From Achromobacter anxifer (GTDB taxonomy: Bacteria; Pseudomonadota; Gammaproteobacteria; Burkholderiales; Burkholderiaceae_B): DNA of 64,000 nt. The stretch lies in assembly GCF_903652925.1 (NCBI RefSeq), contig NZ_CAHLAR010000002.1, forward strand, positions 682,001 to 746,000, written 5' to 3'. Positions 16,361-25,894 of this stretch are shown here, in pieces. Each line of letters opens with the position of its first letter. Positions within the stretch are counted from its first letter, which is position 1. A model generated the notes under the pieces. It ran no database searches. It was not told where the DNA came from and saw nothing but the letters and a program-made list of their open reading frames with translations. Both the position numbers and the translations under genes were made by a program.

Positions 16361-18238
16361 TTACGTCGCGCGCCTCAGGCGGCAGGCGTCCGTGCACTCG
16401 CCCGGCAGCGGGTCGCCGGCTTCCAGCAATATCGGTTCGATGTCCAGGCGGATGCGCGGCAGCAGCCGCGTCAACAGCATTTCGCAATCGCGCCGCAGGT
16501 AGCTCTGCTCTCCTGTCAGCTTGCCGACGGCGCGCGCCACGCCCGACTCCCGGGCCAATACCAGCAACGCCAGGCGGCCGCTGGCTGCGTCGCGCAGCAG
16601 CCAGACGCCAGTGGCAACATGCAGCAGCGGGTCCAGCGTGTCGGCCAGCCTGCGCAGTTCGCCGGCGCCGAGTCCGTGCGGCAGATAGCGGGGGGCAGCG
16701 TCGTCGGCCTGGGCCTGCCGCTCCAGCTGGTCCGCCTCCGCGCGCCAGGCTTGCGCCTGGGCGTCGTCGCCGCGCCGCAGCGCCGCCGCGGTCAGCTGGC
16801 GCAGGCAGGGCAGGCGTTGCGGGCCAGGCACGGCGGCGGCCTGGCGCCAGAGCGCCTCGGAGGCCGCCTCCAGTTGCCGGCGCTTGTCCAAGTCCCGGTC
16901 CGCCGCGCGGCGCAGCTGCAGCGCCGCCAGTTGGCACAGGGTCGGCAAGTGGCCGGGATGTTCCTGCAAGTTCTGCTCCAGCGTGACCGCTGCGCCGTCC
17001 GCATCGCCCATCAGGGTGTCGGCATACCAGGCCATGCGCGCCCGCTCGTCGGCCGACAGCGCGCGCAGGCGCTGCTTGCGCAGCAATTCATGATGGCCAG
17101 CGATGGCTTCGTCGCGTTCGTTGCGCGCCTCGCGCGCAAGCTGGGCGATGGCGTCGCGCTGGGATTCGTCCAGGGCGCGGGCCAGCGGCAGGCGTTGGAG
17201 ACCGAGCCACAGGGCCGCCGCGCTCGGCGCAGCGCGGCGCCAGGGGACGGCATCCGTCGGCGCAGGTGCCGTGGCCAGCGCTTCCTGCTGGCCCGAGGCA
17301 TTCAAGGCCGCCAGCCGGTCCGACAGCGAAGGATGCGTATCGTCGTCGGTCGTCGAGCGGCACAGGGCCTGATGCAGCCAGGCCTGCGCCTCGGCTTCGT
17401 CGCGGGGATATGGCAGCGGGGCATCGCCGGCCAGACAGGCATGGGGAGAGGGCGGCTGCGTTTCGGAAGCCTGCGCATACAGGTCCGGCCAGTGCTCGCG
17501 CAGGGCGCGCCCTTGCACGGACACGGCCATTAGCGCGTTCGCGGCGGCGGCCGCGCCGCAGGCGCGTGCCGACTGCGCGTCGGCCTCGTACTCACATTCC
17601 CGCGCGAAATCCAGGCTGGCCGCCAGGAAGCGCGGCACGTGCCAGTTCATGAAGAGGCGCAGCGGTCCGGTGGACAGGCCCTTGCGCCGGTCCAGCTGCC
17701 GAGCCGCTTCCTGCCATTGCAGCCGCGCGAAATACACCCGGCTGGCGTAACGCCCGTGGCTGCCGGCGATGTGCGCGCACTCGTGCGCCAGGATCGCCCG
17801 GCAGGATTCTGCCGACAGCATCTCCAGCAGCGGCTGTCCCAACCACAGCACGTTGCGCGTGCGGCCCAGCAGGCGCCGGTGCTGCCGGATGCTGGCGTTG
17901 AATTCGCCGTTCAGGTAGACGGCATCTAGCGCCGGCGCGCCCAACCGGGCACGCACCTGTTCGATCTCGCGGAACAGCTCAGGAGCGTCGGCCGCTTGCA
18001 GGCGGATGCCGTCCTCCGCGCCGGGCGGGCGTGCGGCAAAAGGCAGCCGCAGCATCGCCCAGCCCGCAAAAGGCAAGGGCAGGGCCAGCGCCGCGGCGGC
18101 CACGCCCAGCGCGCCCGGCAAGGCCGCGTACAGCCATGCCGGCGCGGTGCACAGCGCCAGGCCGGCGCCGGCCAGGGTGACGTCGCCCAGCAGCAGCCGG
18201 GCCGACAGCTTCAATCCCGACAGGCCGCGGCGCGCCAT
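16361..18238 (-). CDS. M48-family zinc metalloprotease, membrane bound
   Basis: A 625-residue protein starting at ATG 18238, two bases after the stop of the upstream DUF4034 gene (TAATCATG), so the two are surely co-translated. Two hydrophobic helices lie at residues 15-70. The catalytic motif is HECAH (His152, Glu153, His156), followed at about 214-220 by ECEYEAD, which supplies the third zinc ligand as in HtpX/Ste24-type peptidases. Residues 390-625 are Ala/Arg/Leu-rich and helical, probably TPR-like. Family members degrade membrane or misfolded proteins; this one is larger than HtpX. Target unknown. Confidence 0.85.
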   Translation of the reverse strand: MARRGLSGLKLSARLLLGDVTLAGAGLALCTAPAWLYAALPGALGVAAAALALPLPFAGWAMLRLPFAARPPGAEDGIRLQAADAPELFREIEQVRARLGAPALDAVYLNGEFNASIRQHRRLLGRTRNVLWLGQPLLEMLSAESCRAILAHECAHIAGSHGRYASRVYFARLQWQEAARQLDRRKGLSTGPLRLFMNWHVPRFLAASLDFARECEYEADAQSARACGAAAAANALMAVSVQGRALREHWPDLYAQASETQPPSPHACLAGDAPLPYPRDEAEAQAWLHQALCRSTTDDDTHPSLSDRLAALNASGQQEALATAPAPTDAVPWRRAAPSAAALWLGLQRLPLARALDESQRDAIAQLAREARNERDEAIAGHHELLRKQRLRALSADERARMAWYADTLMGDADGAAVTLEQNLQEHPGHLPTLCQLAALQLRRAADRDLDKRRQLEAASEALWRQAAAVPGPQRLPCLRQLTAAALRRGDDAQAQAWRAEADQLERQAQADDAAPRYLPHGLGAGELRRLADTLDPLLHVATGVWLLRDAASGRLALLVLARESGVARAVGKLTGEQSYLRRDCEMLLTRLLPRIRLDIEPILLEAGDPLPGECTDACRLRRAT

Positions 18239-18240
18239 GA

Positions 18241-20250
18241 TTACTGCGCGGCCGGCTTGGGCGGCAGGTCTTCGGCCGACACGCCGCCGCGGCCCAGATA
18301 GGCGCCGAACACCGTGCCTATGGTCTTGACCAGGCTGTGCGAATTCATCACCTGGGCCTGGATGTCCTCGATGTCCTCGTCGTCCGGTTGCAGGCGGCAG
18401 GCGTGCTGGGCCCATTCGATGGCGGCAAAGCGGTTCTTCTTGGCGCCGCGGCCGTGCGTGTAGGCCAGCGCGATCTCGGCGCTGGCGCGGCCGGCGCGCC
18501 AGTCGTCGTCTTCTTCCACCAGCGGGCGCAGATAGGCGCGCACGCCTTCCTGCTGTTCCTGTTCCGTGCCATGGTCGCGCAGCAGCACGCCGATGCGCAG
18601 TCGGGCCAGCGCTTCCGCGCGCGGCTCCTCGCGCGCGCCTTGCAGCAGCCACAGCACCTTGTCCAGGTTCTCGCGGCGCGAAAAGTCCATCTCGCCGTCG
18701 AAGATGTTGCGGTGGGCCATGTTGTACTTGGCCAGCGGCGAACCGTCTTCCACCGCGCGCTGCAACCACTGGTCGCGCACGGCGTCGTCCAGGTAGCTGT
18801 CGGGCGTGTTGTCGCGGAAGCCCCGGTGTATGTCGTACATGCTGCAAGCCGCGTCCGGCACGCGCCGGTCGGCCAGTTGGCGCGACAGGAAGTAGCCCTG
18901 CTCATGGTCGCCGCCGTCCCACAGCATCGCGGCCGCCGCCAGCACGTTGAAATCGTCATCCATCTGGTCCGCCGCCAGCACGGCGGCGCGGTCCAGCAAC
19001 TGCTGCGCGCGCGCCGGATCCTGAGCAAAGCCCCAGCGGCCAAACTGGTGCGCCACCGCCGCCAGCGCCTGCGCCGTGGCCACCTGGTCCCAGCCGCACA
19101 TGCGCTCCAGCACGCGCTTGAACGCGCCGTCGTCGTCCGGCTGGTGATGGATGATGCTCACGTGGGCGAAGCTGCGGAACGGCCCGTCCACCTGCGCGAA
19201 ATACTCGTTCGGCCCGAACGCCGCCACGCTTTGGCCGTGCAGGGCGCGGGCGAGCGCCTGGTCTTGCAGCGAATAGCTGGCGAACTGCGCGTAATAGCCC
19301 AGGGCCATGCCGCGCTCCGTCGGCCGCAGCTCGCGCGCCAGGAACGAATCGAAAACGCGGCGGTATTCCTCCACGGCCTCGGCGTCGTCCGGTTCCGGAT
19401 AGCTGTCCAGCGAGTCATAAATCCCGATCCAGCGGATCGCATTGCGCTGCGGCTCGGACAGCGCGGCGCACAGCGGGCCGCCGGCCATGCCGTCGATGTC
19501 CTCGTAGCTGCCGCCCCAGCGCGGTTGCAGGTATTGCGCGTAGGCCGTCAGCGCGCCCAGATGCCCGGGCCGCAGCTCCAGCGCCCGCAACAGCCAATAA
19601 TCCTTGGCCTGTTCCACCTCGTGTTCGGCGCGCGGCGCCAGCCAGGCGGGCAGGGCTTGCGGCGCCTGCGCCAGCCGCGGCACGCCCACGGATGCCAGAT
19701 GGGCCAGCGCCGCATCCATCAGGCCTTCTTCCTCGATATCGTCATGCGTCAAGGTCTCGGGCAGATTGCCCGCGTACAGCGCGCGCAGCCAGTACGGTTC
19801 CTTGAAATGCGCGGCCAGCTGCATCATCGTCACGCAGGCCGCAATCGGACGCGGCGAAAGCGCCATCGCTTGCAGCAAGGCGGCGGCGGAGCTTTCGCAA
19901 GCCAGCGCCGCGCCCAGCCAGCGGTCCTGGGTCACGCTGTCGGCCCAGCCATAACCGCGTATATCCGCGGCGCGGCCGTAGCAGAAATTACCCATCACCA
20001 GCTGTGCGTGATACGAGTCCGGGCAGGCGGCGATCCAGGCTTGCAGAAAATCGGAGGCGTCCTGGTACGGCACCGTCGAATAGTCGAACAGGGTCCCGGA
20101 ATTGGCTGCCTCGAAGTAGGGCGCGCCAGGGTTTTCCGTGTCGGCCCAGTCTTGCTGTTCCAGATCGGCGTAGTAGGCGTCAAGCTGCGCGTAGGCGCGG
20201 GATTGAACCAGGGCGCGGACGTCGCGGCGGATGGCGGTGAGGGATTGCAA
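18241..20250 (-). CDS. DUF4034-like, TPR/Sel1-type helical protein
   Basis: A 669-residue soluble protein beginning at a TTG codon with AGGTG ten bases upstream; no in-frame ATG exists near the start. The N-terminal part (YAQLDAYYADLEQQD, then a DFLQAWIAACPDSYHAQLVMG segment) resembles the DUF4034 family. The rest is built of helical hairpins, with Sel1-like units at about 490-640 (SPLAKYNMAH, EIALAYTHGRGAKKN). Such proteins act as scaffolds. The two-base gap to the M48 protease gene points to a joint role, perhaps delivering or regulating its substrates; that is inference. Confidence 0.7.
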   Translation of the reverse strand: MQSLTAIRRDVRALVQSRAYAQLDAYYADLEQQDWADTENPGAPYFEAANSGTLFDYSTVPYQDASDFLQAWIAACPDSYHAQLVMGNFCYGRAADIRGYGWADSVTQDRWLGAALACESSAAALLQAMALSPRPIAACVTMMQLAAHFKEPYWLRALYAGNLPETLTHDDIEEEGLMDAALAHLASVGVPRLAQAPQALPAWLAPRAEHEVEQAKDYWLLRALELRPGHLGALTAYAQYLQPRWGGSYEDIDGMAGGPLCAALSEPQRNAIRWIGIYDSLDSYPEPDDAEAVEEYRRVFDSFLARELRPTERGMALGYYAQFASYSLQDQALARALHGQSVAAFGPNEYFAQVDGPFRSFAHVSIIHHQPDDDGAFKRVLERMCGWDQVATAQALAAVAHQFGRWGFAQDPARAQQLLDRAAVLAADQMDDDFNVLAAAAMLWDGGDHEQGYFLSRQLADRRVPDAACSMYDIHRGFRDNTPDSYLDDAVRDQWLQRAVEDGSPLAKYNMAHRNIFDGEMDFSRRENLDKVLWLLQGAREEPRAEALARLRIGVLLRDHGTEQEQQEGVRAYLRPLVEEDDDWRAGRASAEIALAYTHGRGAKKNRFAAIEWAQHACRLQPDDEDIEDIQAQVMNSHSLVKTIGTVFGAYLGRGGVSAEDLPPKPAAQ

Positions 20251-20406
20251 GAGGGCACCTGATGAAAAGGGCGGGATAGGCCCGTTGGCGGGAGCCGGCC
20301 AATGATGCCTCAGATGCGAGTCAGGATGAGCAATGAAAGCGACAAAACAAGAGCGTCAGTTTCTAAATGTATTTAAATGCTGCGGCGACGGCCAATAGCC
20401 AATAGC

Positions 20407-20883
20407 CTACAGACGCCAGGATGGAATTCGGTATTCGTACCACGCCTCCTCCAGCGTCTGATACCGCTGCAACCAAGGCGCAAGATGGTTCTCCGTATCC
20501 GCCGGCAAGGCCGACAGCCATTTCGCCAAGTCCTCCGCGTTGCAGATCTCCAGCACGGCGCCGCTACCCAGGGTGGGTTCCTGAACCAGGCCCTCGCCAG
20601 GCTTCAGATAGGCGCGGCGGTACAGGCGGCCTTTGTTCCAGATGTCGGGAGGGACGTAAACAGGCCATTCCTTTTCATACGGAAAGGACACGTAGACACC
20701 CAGCGAAACGCGTTGCGCGTTTTCAAACGCGTCCTTGTAGCGGATCAATTCCACGCCTTGCTGCAACTCGCCATACGCCTGCTGCAGGCAGCGCTTGCCC
20801 TTTTTCTTCCACCCGGCGAACGCTGGCTGCGCCCGCAGCAATTCCATGACGCCTTGCTCCAGGTCCGCGAGGGCTATCGGCAT
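20407..20883 (-). CDS. Conserved hypothetical protein
   Basis: A 158-residue acidic-to-neutral soluble protein with a good ribosome site (GGGGAG 6 bases before the ATG at 20883). It is rich in aromatic residues (WKKKGKR, YVSFPYEKEWPVYVPPDIW, WLQRYQTLEEAWYEYR). No catalytic motif, signal peptide or membrane segment can be seen. Its size and style recall immunity-like proteins, but there is no toxin gene next to it, so no function is assigned. The 156 bases between it and the DUF4034 gene hold nothing recognisable. Confidence 0.6.
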   Translation of the reverse strand: MPIALADLEQGVMELLRAQPAFAGWKKKGKRCLQQAYGELQQGVELIRYKDAFENAQRVSLGVYVSFPYEKEWPVYVPPDIWNKGRLYRRAYLKPGEGLVQEPTLGSGAVLEICNAEDLAKWLSALPADTENHLAPWLQRYQTLEEAWYEYRIPSWRL

Positions 20884-21057
20884 GCGAGCTCCCCGGGCGC
20901 CGCGGAAACGACGGCTGCGAAGTTCTGATCGGGATATCGGATGTCCATGGGTCGTCCTTGGCCTGGTTCCTCAAGCTGCAACGGTGCGCGCAGCGTTGCA
21001 CGGTATCATGGCCGGGTTTTCACGGATCGACCTCCTTGATGGTCAGAAGGCCTTTCA

Positions 21058-21441
21058 ATGAAAAAAAGCATCCTGCTTGCCTTGCTTTCCTCCGCTCTGC
21101 TGACAGCCTGCGGCCCCGACAAGCTGGTCGCCGACCTGCCTTCGCCCAGCGGCAAATACCACGTCGAAGTGCGCCAGTGCCCGCAACGCGGAACCCTGAC
21201 CTGGGGCGAGCAGACGCAGGTTTCCGTGCTTGAAGCCGGCGTCTCGGAAAAGTGCAATGCCTTCATCTCGGCGCTGACGCAGTTCCAGTCGTCCTCGCCG
21301 GACGATCAGCTGCGGCTCGAATGGATATCCGACACGGAACTCAAGGCGTCGCATCCGGCGTACGCGAGCGGCAATGCGCCCACGGGCGCGACCCAGAAGC
21401 CGGGCAATCCGGTGCGGATCATTTTCGCGCCGGGAAAATGA
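21058..21441 (+). CDS. Small lipoprotein
   Basis: A 127-residue protein with a classic lipoprotein signal: MKKS, a hydrophobic core and LLTAC at residues 14-18, so Cys18 would be lipid-modified. The mature part includes SGKYHVEVRQCPQRGTLTWG, two further cysteines and a strand-rich C-terminus ending VRIIFAPGK. It is probably attached to the outer membrane from the periplasmic side. No family recognised. It is convergent with the DUF3604 gene (28 bases between). Confidence 0.8.
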   Translation: MKKSILLALLSSALLTACGPDKLVADLPSPSGKYHVEVRQCPQRGTLTWGEQTQVSVLEAGVSEKCNAFISALTQFQSSSPDDQLRLEWISDTELKASHPAYASGNAPTGATQKPGNPVRIIFAPGK

Positions 21442-21469
21442 TCCCCGGCGCGCCTGCCACACAAGCGCC

Positions 21470-23716
21470 TCAGCCGCGCTCGATGTAGATGGGGCTGGAG
21501 TAGATGAAGTATCCGTCCTCCGTCGTGACGCGCACATAGACGGCGTTGTCGGACCCCGCGTGCAAGGGCACGCGTACTTGCGCCTTCATCCTGGTGACCG
21601 GATTGACGTCGGGCAGGCGGAAGACTTGCATGCGGCGCGATATTCCGCCGTTTTCCAGCACTATCGGTTCCAACCCGATGTCCGCCACCGGAATCTCGGC
21701 CTGTATCAGCGGAGTGTCGATGATGAGGTTGCCGGAGCGCGCCTCGCCCAGACGCACGTCCACGCCGCTGAATCCGCCAGTAGTAAGCGATTTCCAACGC
21801 AGCGTATCCGGCGAGGGTTGCTCCAGGGTCTTGTCGAGGTTCCAGAAATTGATCGCGCGGGGGGATTCGAACCAGTTGCCGGTCAGGGTCGCGGAACCAT
21901 CCCAGACGGTCTGGCGGCCGCGGCCCCGGTACTCCGAACCTTCCCAAATGATGCGTATGCGATTGCCCAGTTCGTTTTGCTGATACGGCTGCAAGGTGTG
22001 GACGACATCCATCCGGTTGCGGATTTCTATGCGCTCTATCGGGCCATGGGTCGCCACATCGAACTCGAATTCGATGTGATCGCCCTGATACCGCAGGATG
22101 GAACCCATCTCCGCCTCTTGGACCTGGGTTTCCGTCACCGGGCCGTTCAGCTTGGGATCGTCTGAATAGCGGGTGGCGGGTTCTGCAAACCGCGCCCGCA
22201 CGTCCAGGTAGGCGCGGCATCCGGTGGTGGCGTAGTGGCGGCGCTGGCGCAGGCAATCGGCGATGGACTGGCGCGTCAGCTCGGGAGCGATCAGGCAGCT
22301 CAGGCCGCCATAGGCGCCGAACATCGATGCGCCTGGGTGGCTGGCGCCGTGGCGTCCCTTGTGGCCGTCGCTATTGGCCAGGATGCCCACGCGATAGCCC
22401 AGCTTGAACGCGTCCTCCAGCAGCCATTCAAAGGTGCCCCAGTCGGAGTGAATCTCGATGGACCGTTCGATGCGCGCATCGTGGGATCGCGTGATGTCGG
22501 CATAGCGTCCGCCGATATGGGCAAAGACCACCACGTCCTCGTCCTTCAGCGCCTGGAACAGCTGGTCGGCGTCGTTGGCGTCCGTGTCCAGATCCGCATG
22601 GTCGTGGACCAGCGCGTGCGATGAACGATGGATCTGCCTGCCCTCGTTCAGGAACATGACGTTGCGGTCGCCGCCCAGCCCGGTGTTCCCCGACCATTCA
22701 TAGCCCGGGAAAATGACGAATTGGCCGTCGCGGTTGTATTCGGCCGTCAGCGTGTTCAGGTGCTGCCAGAACTCGCTCGTGATCTGGAAGTCGTTGCCCT
22801 GGTGGCTCATGACATCCAGGAAGGCTTGGTCGCGCGCGAACTCGATCAGTTCGCGCGCGGAGTTGGTGCCTATGGTTTCTTCGGACTGGCCGTGCAGGTC
22901 GCCCCAGAAGTGCCGGTGCGCAGCCTGCGCCACGACGCGGCAGGGCGTGCTGGTGGCGACGACTTCCTCGCCGTCCAGGACGTCGATGCTCAGCTCGCCC
23001 GGCTGCGCAACCCGCAGATTGTCCAGGGTGATGGCGAGCTGTCCCTGCGCCAGGGTAATCGTGGACGGAAGGTTCTCTACCGGCATATTCGGGCGCAACG
23101 TGAAGCTGCGGCCGACCTTGCCGGAAGGGTTGCCCCATTTGTCCTCGCCCTTGAATCCTAGGCGAAAGGCTGCGCCCGCCACCGCCAGGCTCGGCAGGAT
23201 GGCCTTGTATTGCACCGGCGGACCCGCGACCACCGAAATCGTGGGCGATTGCTCGATCTCGGTGTAGTCATAGGTCGCGAAGGCATCGACCAGCACCTTG
23301 AACTCGAAGGTGGGTTCGGTGAACGTCTGCACTCGCATGCCCGGCGACCCTGCGCGGGTGTCCCCGAAGCGGACCACGATCTGGTCGCCTTCTTCCAGGT
23401 AGCCGCGCACCACGCGGATGAACAGCGTCTTGTCCCAGGGGCGGATGTTGCGCTTGTTGTCGTACTCCACGTGCAACACGGCGCCGTTGCTGGCCTGCAC
23501 CGTGGTGTAGTTCCAGCCTTTGGGATCGGTGAACTGGGGCTTGCCCATGTCGCTGGCGAACCGGTGCACGATCTTCAACGAGCCCGTGTCGTCTATGCCG
23601 AAATAGCCGGCGGTGTAGGTCAAGGTGAACGTGGCAAAGCTGCCGGCCTCGTATTCGCCCGAGGCGTCGAGGGTCGCGGAGCCCATCTGGTGGCGGGCGT
23701 AAGTGGAATGGGGCAT
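21470..23716 (-). CDS. DUF3604 family protein (PHP-like metal-dependent hydrolase)
   Basis: A 748-residue protein. Residues 1-270 form beta-rich domains; residue 275 onward contains RHFWGDLHGQSEETIGTN, whose His-Gly pattern is the start of a PHP-type metal centre, followed by MSHQGNDFQ, FPGYEWSGN, VFAHIGGRY and an ANSDGHKGRHG block that would complete it. The C-terminal 200 residues are beta-rich. DUF3604 proteins are predicted phosphoesterase-like enzymes, often encoded next to transport and regulator genes. Here the gene is divergent from a LysR regulator with a Bug-type binding protein beyond it, suggesting a substrate-induced unit; the substrate is unknown. Confidence 0.85.
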   Translation of the reverse strand: MPHSTYARHQMGSATLDASGEYEAGSFATFTLTYTAGYFGIDDTGSLKIVHRFASDMGKPQFTDPKGWNYTTVQASNGAVLHVEYDNKRNIRPWDKTLFIRVVRGYLEEGDQIVVRFGDTRAGSPGMRVQTFTEPTFEFKVLVDAFATYDYTEIEQSPTISVVAGPPVQYKAILPSLAVAGAAFRLGFKGEDKWGNPSGKVGRSFTLRPNMPVENLPSTITLAQGQLAITLDNLRVAQPGELSIDVLDGEEVVATSTPCRVVAQAAHRHFWGDLHGQSEETIGTNSARELIEFARDQAFLDVMSHQGNDFQITSEFWQHLNTLTAEYNRDGQFVIFPGYEWSGNTGLGGDRNVMFLNEGRQIHRSSHALVHDHADLDTDANDADQLFQALKDEDVVVFAHIGGRYADITRSHDARIERSIEIHSDWGTFEWLLEDAFKLGYRVGILANSDGHKGRHGASHPGASMFGAYGGLSCLIAPELTRQSIADCLRQRRHYATTGCRAYLDVRARFAEPATRYSDDPKLNGPVTETQVQEAEMGSILRYQGDHIEFEFDVATHGPIERIEIRNRMDVVHTLQPYQQNELGNRIRIIWEGSEYRGRGRQTVWDGSATLTGNWFESPRAINFWNLDKTLEQPSPDTLRWKSLTTGGFSGVDVRLGEARSGNLIIDTPLIQAEIPVADIGLEPIVLENGGISRRMQVFRLPDVNPVTRMKAQVRVPLHAGSDNAVYVRVTTEDGYFIYSSPIYIERG

Positions 23717-23782
23717 GGGACGTCTCGGGCAAAAGTCATGGTGGGCAAACCATGATATTCAGCGCCATTGGATGTTGCTATG

Positions 23783-23797
23783 GTATGCAGGCTATAC
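23783..23797. promoter_or_regulatory. LysR-type T-N11-A dyad
   Basis: GTATGCAGGCTATAC contains T23784-N11-A23796 with inverted GTAT/ATAC ends. It lies 32 bases before the LysR start and 67 bases before the DUF3604 start, the expected place for a LysR box in a divergent promoter. Confidence 0.5.
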
Positions 23798-23828
23798 ATT
23801 CATAACGTCACGACATGCGGGTGCGACC

Positions 23829-24746
23829 ATGGAAAATTCGGCCGAAGCGGTCTCGTTGCGGCAGTTGCGGGCGCTGGTGTCCGTGGCCGACACGGCCAGT
23901 TTCACCATCGCTGCCGATCAGTTGGGACTGTCCCAGCCTTCCATCAGCCATCTGATCCGTCGCCTGGAAAACGAAGTGGGCCAGGCCCTGGTCATACGCG
24001 GCCGCGAAGTCAGCCTGACCGCGCAGGGACGCGCATTGGCGGACATGGCGCGCCGCTCCATCATGACCATAGACAGCGCGCTGAAGGAATGCCGCGACCA
24101 GAGCCAGCTGCGCACGGGCTCGGTCAGCGTGGCGGTCGGGCACGTCAGCGCCGCGACCCTGCTGCCGCAAATCCTGCATGCCTTTCATGCGCAGCATCCC
24201 GCCCTGGAGATGCAGGTGGTGGATTGCATGGTCGAACAGATCAAGAACAAGCTGGTGTCCCACGAGGCCGACTTGGGCATAGGCGCCATGGTCGAAGGCG
24301 GCGACACGCAGATCATGCTGGAGAACCTGATCGACGGCAGCGTGCATCTGTTCATGCGCGACGATCACCCGCTGGCCGCGCGCAAGCAGGTGGACGCCAA
24401 GGTCCTGGCGGAACTGCGCTGCATCCAGCTCAATCCGCAGGCGCCGGCCTGGCTTGCGATCAGCCGCCAGCTTGCCGCCGAGGAGATCTTTCCGCGGATC
24501 GAACAGCGCGTGATCCTGCTGTCGACCGCGTTCGGCATGGTGCAGGCTGGCATGGGCGTGGCCATGCTGCCCAGCTTCGCGTCGGCCCAGATGCCCCCGG
24601 GCATCAAGGCGGTGCCGTTGCGCAATCCGGTGCTGGACTGGCCCGTGTCGCTGGCGCGCCTGGCCAATCGTCCCTTGTCGCCGGCCGCCCAGGCCTTTGC
24701 CGCCGTGGCGCGCACCGTCTTGCGCAGGCAATTCGCGCGCGCCTGA
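23829..24746 (+). CDS. LysR-family transcriptional regulator
   Basis: A 305-residue regulator from ATG 23829. Residues 9-70 form the winged helix with the family pattern (LRQLRALVSVADTASFTIAA..LGLSQPSISHLIRRLE); residues 95-300 form the ligand-binding domain with GSVSVAVGHVSAATLLP and GMGVAMLPS. It faces the DUF3604 gene and is followed by a Bug receptor gene 139 bases downstream, so it probably responds to the ligand taken up or processed by these products. A T-N11-A dyad lies just upstream. The longer open frame towards 23703 is rejected because it crosses the promoter region. Confidence 0.92.
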   Translation: MENSAEAVSLRQLRALVSVADTASFTIAADQLGLSQPSISHLIRRLENEVGQALVIRGREVSLTAQGRALADMARRSIMTIDSALKECRDQSQLRTGSVSVAVGHVSAATLLPQILHAFHAQHPALEMQVVDCMVEQIKNKLVSHEADLGIGAMVEGGDTQIMLENLIDGSVHLFMRDDHPLAARKQVDAKVLAELRCIQLNPQAPAWLAISRQLAAEEIFPRIEQRVILLSTAFGMVQAGMGVAMLPSFASAQMPPGIKAVPLRNPVLDWPVSLARLANRPLSPAAQAFAAVARTVLRRQFARA

Positions 24747-24885
24747 TTCCCCGCTGCATCGTCCCCGAGGCATAGCGTCGCGTAATAGCTGAATTCAGCG
24801 GGCGGACTGGTTGCTGGCTGGTACGCACCGTAAGCTGATTTTCGTCGCGGCCCGCTGGCCAGGCAACAAAACAAGGGGAATCTAC

Positions 24886-25869
24886 ATGGCTAAAAAATGC
24901 CGTGCGCTGTCATTGCTCACGCGCGCCCTGGGCGCGTTCATCTTGACGGCAGGCTGCGCGATGGCGGCCTATCCGGACAAACCCGTCGTGCTCTATGTGC
25001 CATTGGCCGCGGGCAGCACGGCCGATATCCTGGCGCGCACGCTGCAACCCGAGCTGTCCAAGGCCCTGGGCGCGACCGTCGTCGTCGAGAACCGTCCGGG
25101 AGCAGGCGGATCGGTGGCGATGCAGTCGGCCGCAAAGGCCGAGCCGGATGGCTACACGCTGGTGCTGGGCGCGACCCCGACCTGGGCCATCAACCTGACT
25201 CTGTACAAGAACGTGGGCTACGATCCCTTGAGGAACTTCGTGCCAGTCGCGTTCCTGGCCGGCGGTTCCAACGTCATGGTCGTCAGCGGCAAGTCGCCTT
25301 ACCGGAACGTGCTGGACGTCGTGGCGAAGATGAAGGAGAAGCCCGGCGCGATGGCGTTTTCATCGGGCGGGAACGGCACCTCGCACCACCTGTCCAGCGT
25401 ATTGCTGAATTCCGCGACCCAGACCCAGGCCAGGCACATTCCCTATCGCGGCGCCCCGCAGGGGGTAACCGCGGTCATCGCCGGCGAGGTCGATTTCGGC
25501 TTCTACAACACCCCCAGCGTCTTGCCGCTGATCAAGTCAGGGCAGCTCAAGGCGCTGGCCGTGACCTCGGTTGCGCGGTCGCCCCTGTTGCCCGAGGTGC
25601 CCACGATGCAGGAAGCTGGAGTGCCGGGGTATGAGGTGTCCATCGATTTCGGCCTGATGGCGCCGGCCGGCACGCCTGCCGCCATCGTCGAAAAGCTCAA
25701 CGCGGCGGCGCGCAAGGTCGTGGAAATGCCGGAGGTCAGGAAGACCCTGGAGCAGCAGGGCTACGATTCCTATCACGACTACACGCCTGCGCAGTTCACG
25801 CAATTCATACAGCGCGACCAGGAGAAATGGACGCCGCTGGTCCGGCAATCAGGCGCCAGCGTGGATTGA
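24886..25869 (+). CDS. Bug family tripartite tricarboxylate-type substrate-binding protein
   Basis: A 327-residue periplasmic receptor. The ATG at 24886 has AGGGGAA upstream and gives a signal peptide (KK, hydrophobic GAFILTAGCAMAAYP). The mature protein shows the family hallmarks: YPDKPVVLYVPLAAGSTADI, VVENRPGAGGSV, DGYTLVLGATPTW and an IPYRGAPQGVTAVIAGEVDF region. Bug receptors are very numerous in Bordetella and Achromobacter and bind small carboxylates or related compounds. No TctA or TctB membrane genes are adjacent, as is common for orphan receptors. Likely under the LysR protein encoded just upstream. Confidence 0.93.
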   Translation: MAKKCRALSLLTRALGAFILTAGCAMAAYPDKPVVLYVPLAAGSTADILARTLQPELSKALGATVVVENRPGAGGSVAMQSAAKAEPDGYTLVLGATPTWAINLTLYKNVGYDPLRNFVPVAFLAGGSNVMVVSGKSPYRNVLDVVAKMKEKPGAMAFSSGGNGTSHHLSSVLLNSATQTQARHIPYRGAPQGVTAVIAGEVDFGFYNTPSVLPLIKSGQLKALAVTSVARSPLLPEVPTMQEAGVPGYEVSIDFGLMAPAGTPAAIVEKLNAAARKVVEMPEVRKTLEQQGYDSYHDYTPAQFTQFIQRDQEKWTPLVRQSGASVD

Positions 25870-25893
25870 GCCGCCGCGCAGCCTGGCGGCGGC
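25870..25893. terminator. GC hairpin between convergent genes
   Basis: GCCGCCG (25870-25876) pairs with CGGCGGC (25887-25893) across a 10-base loop. It fills the 25 bases between two convergent genes. There is no T-run, so intrinsic termination is uncertain. Confidence 0.3.
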
Positions 25894-25894
25894 A

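Noticed and set aside
15951-16937. Upstream extension of the minus-strand VOC gene
   Set aside because: The open frame covers a secreted-protein gene and the protease gene in other frames and shows no domain pattern.
18239-18847. Upstream extension of the M48 protease
   Set aside because: It overlaps the end of the DUF4034 gene; the ATG at 18238 two bases after that stop is the natural start.
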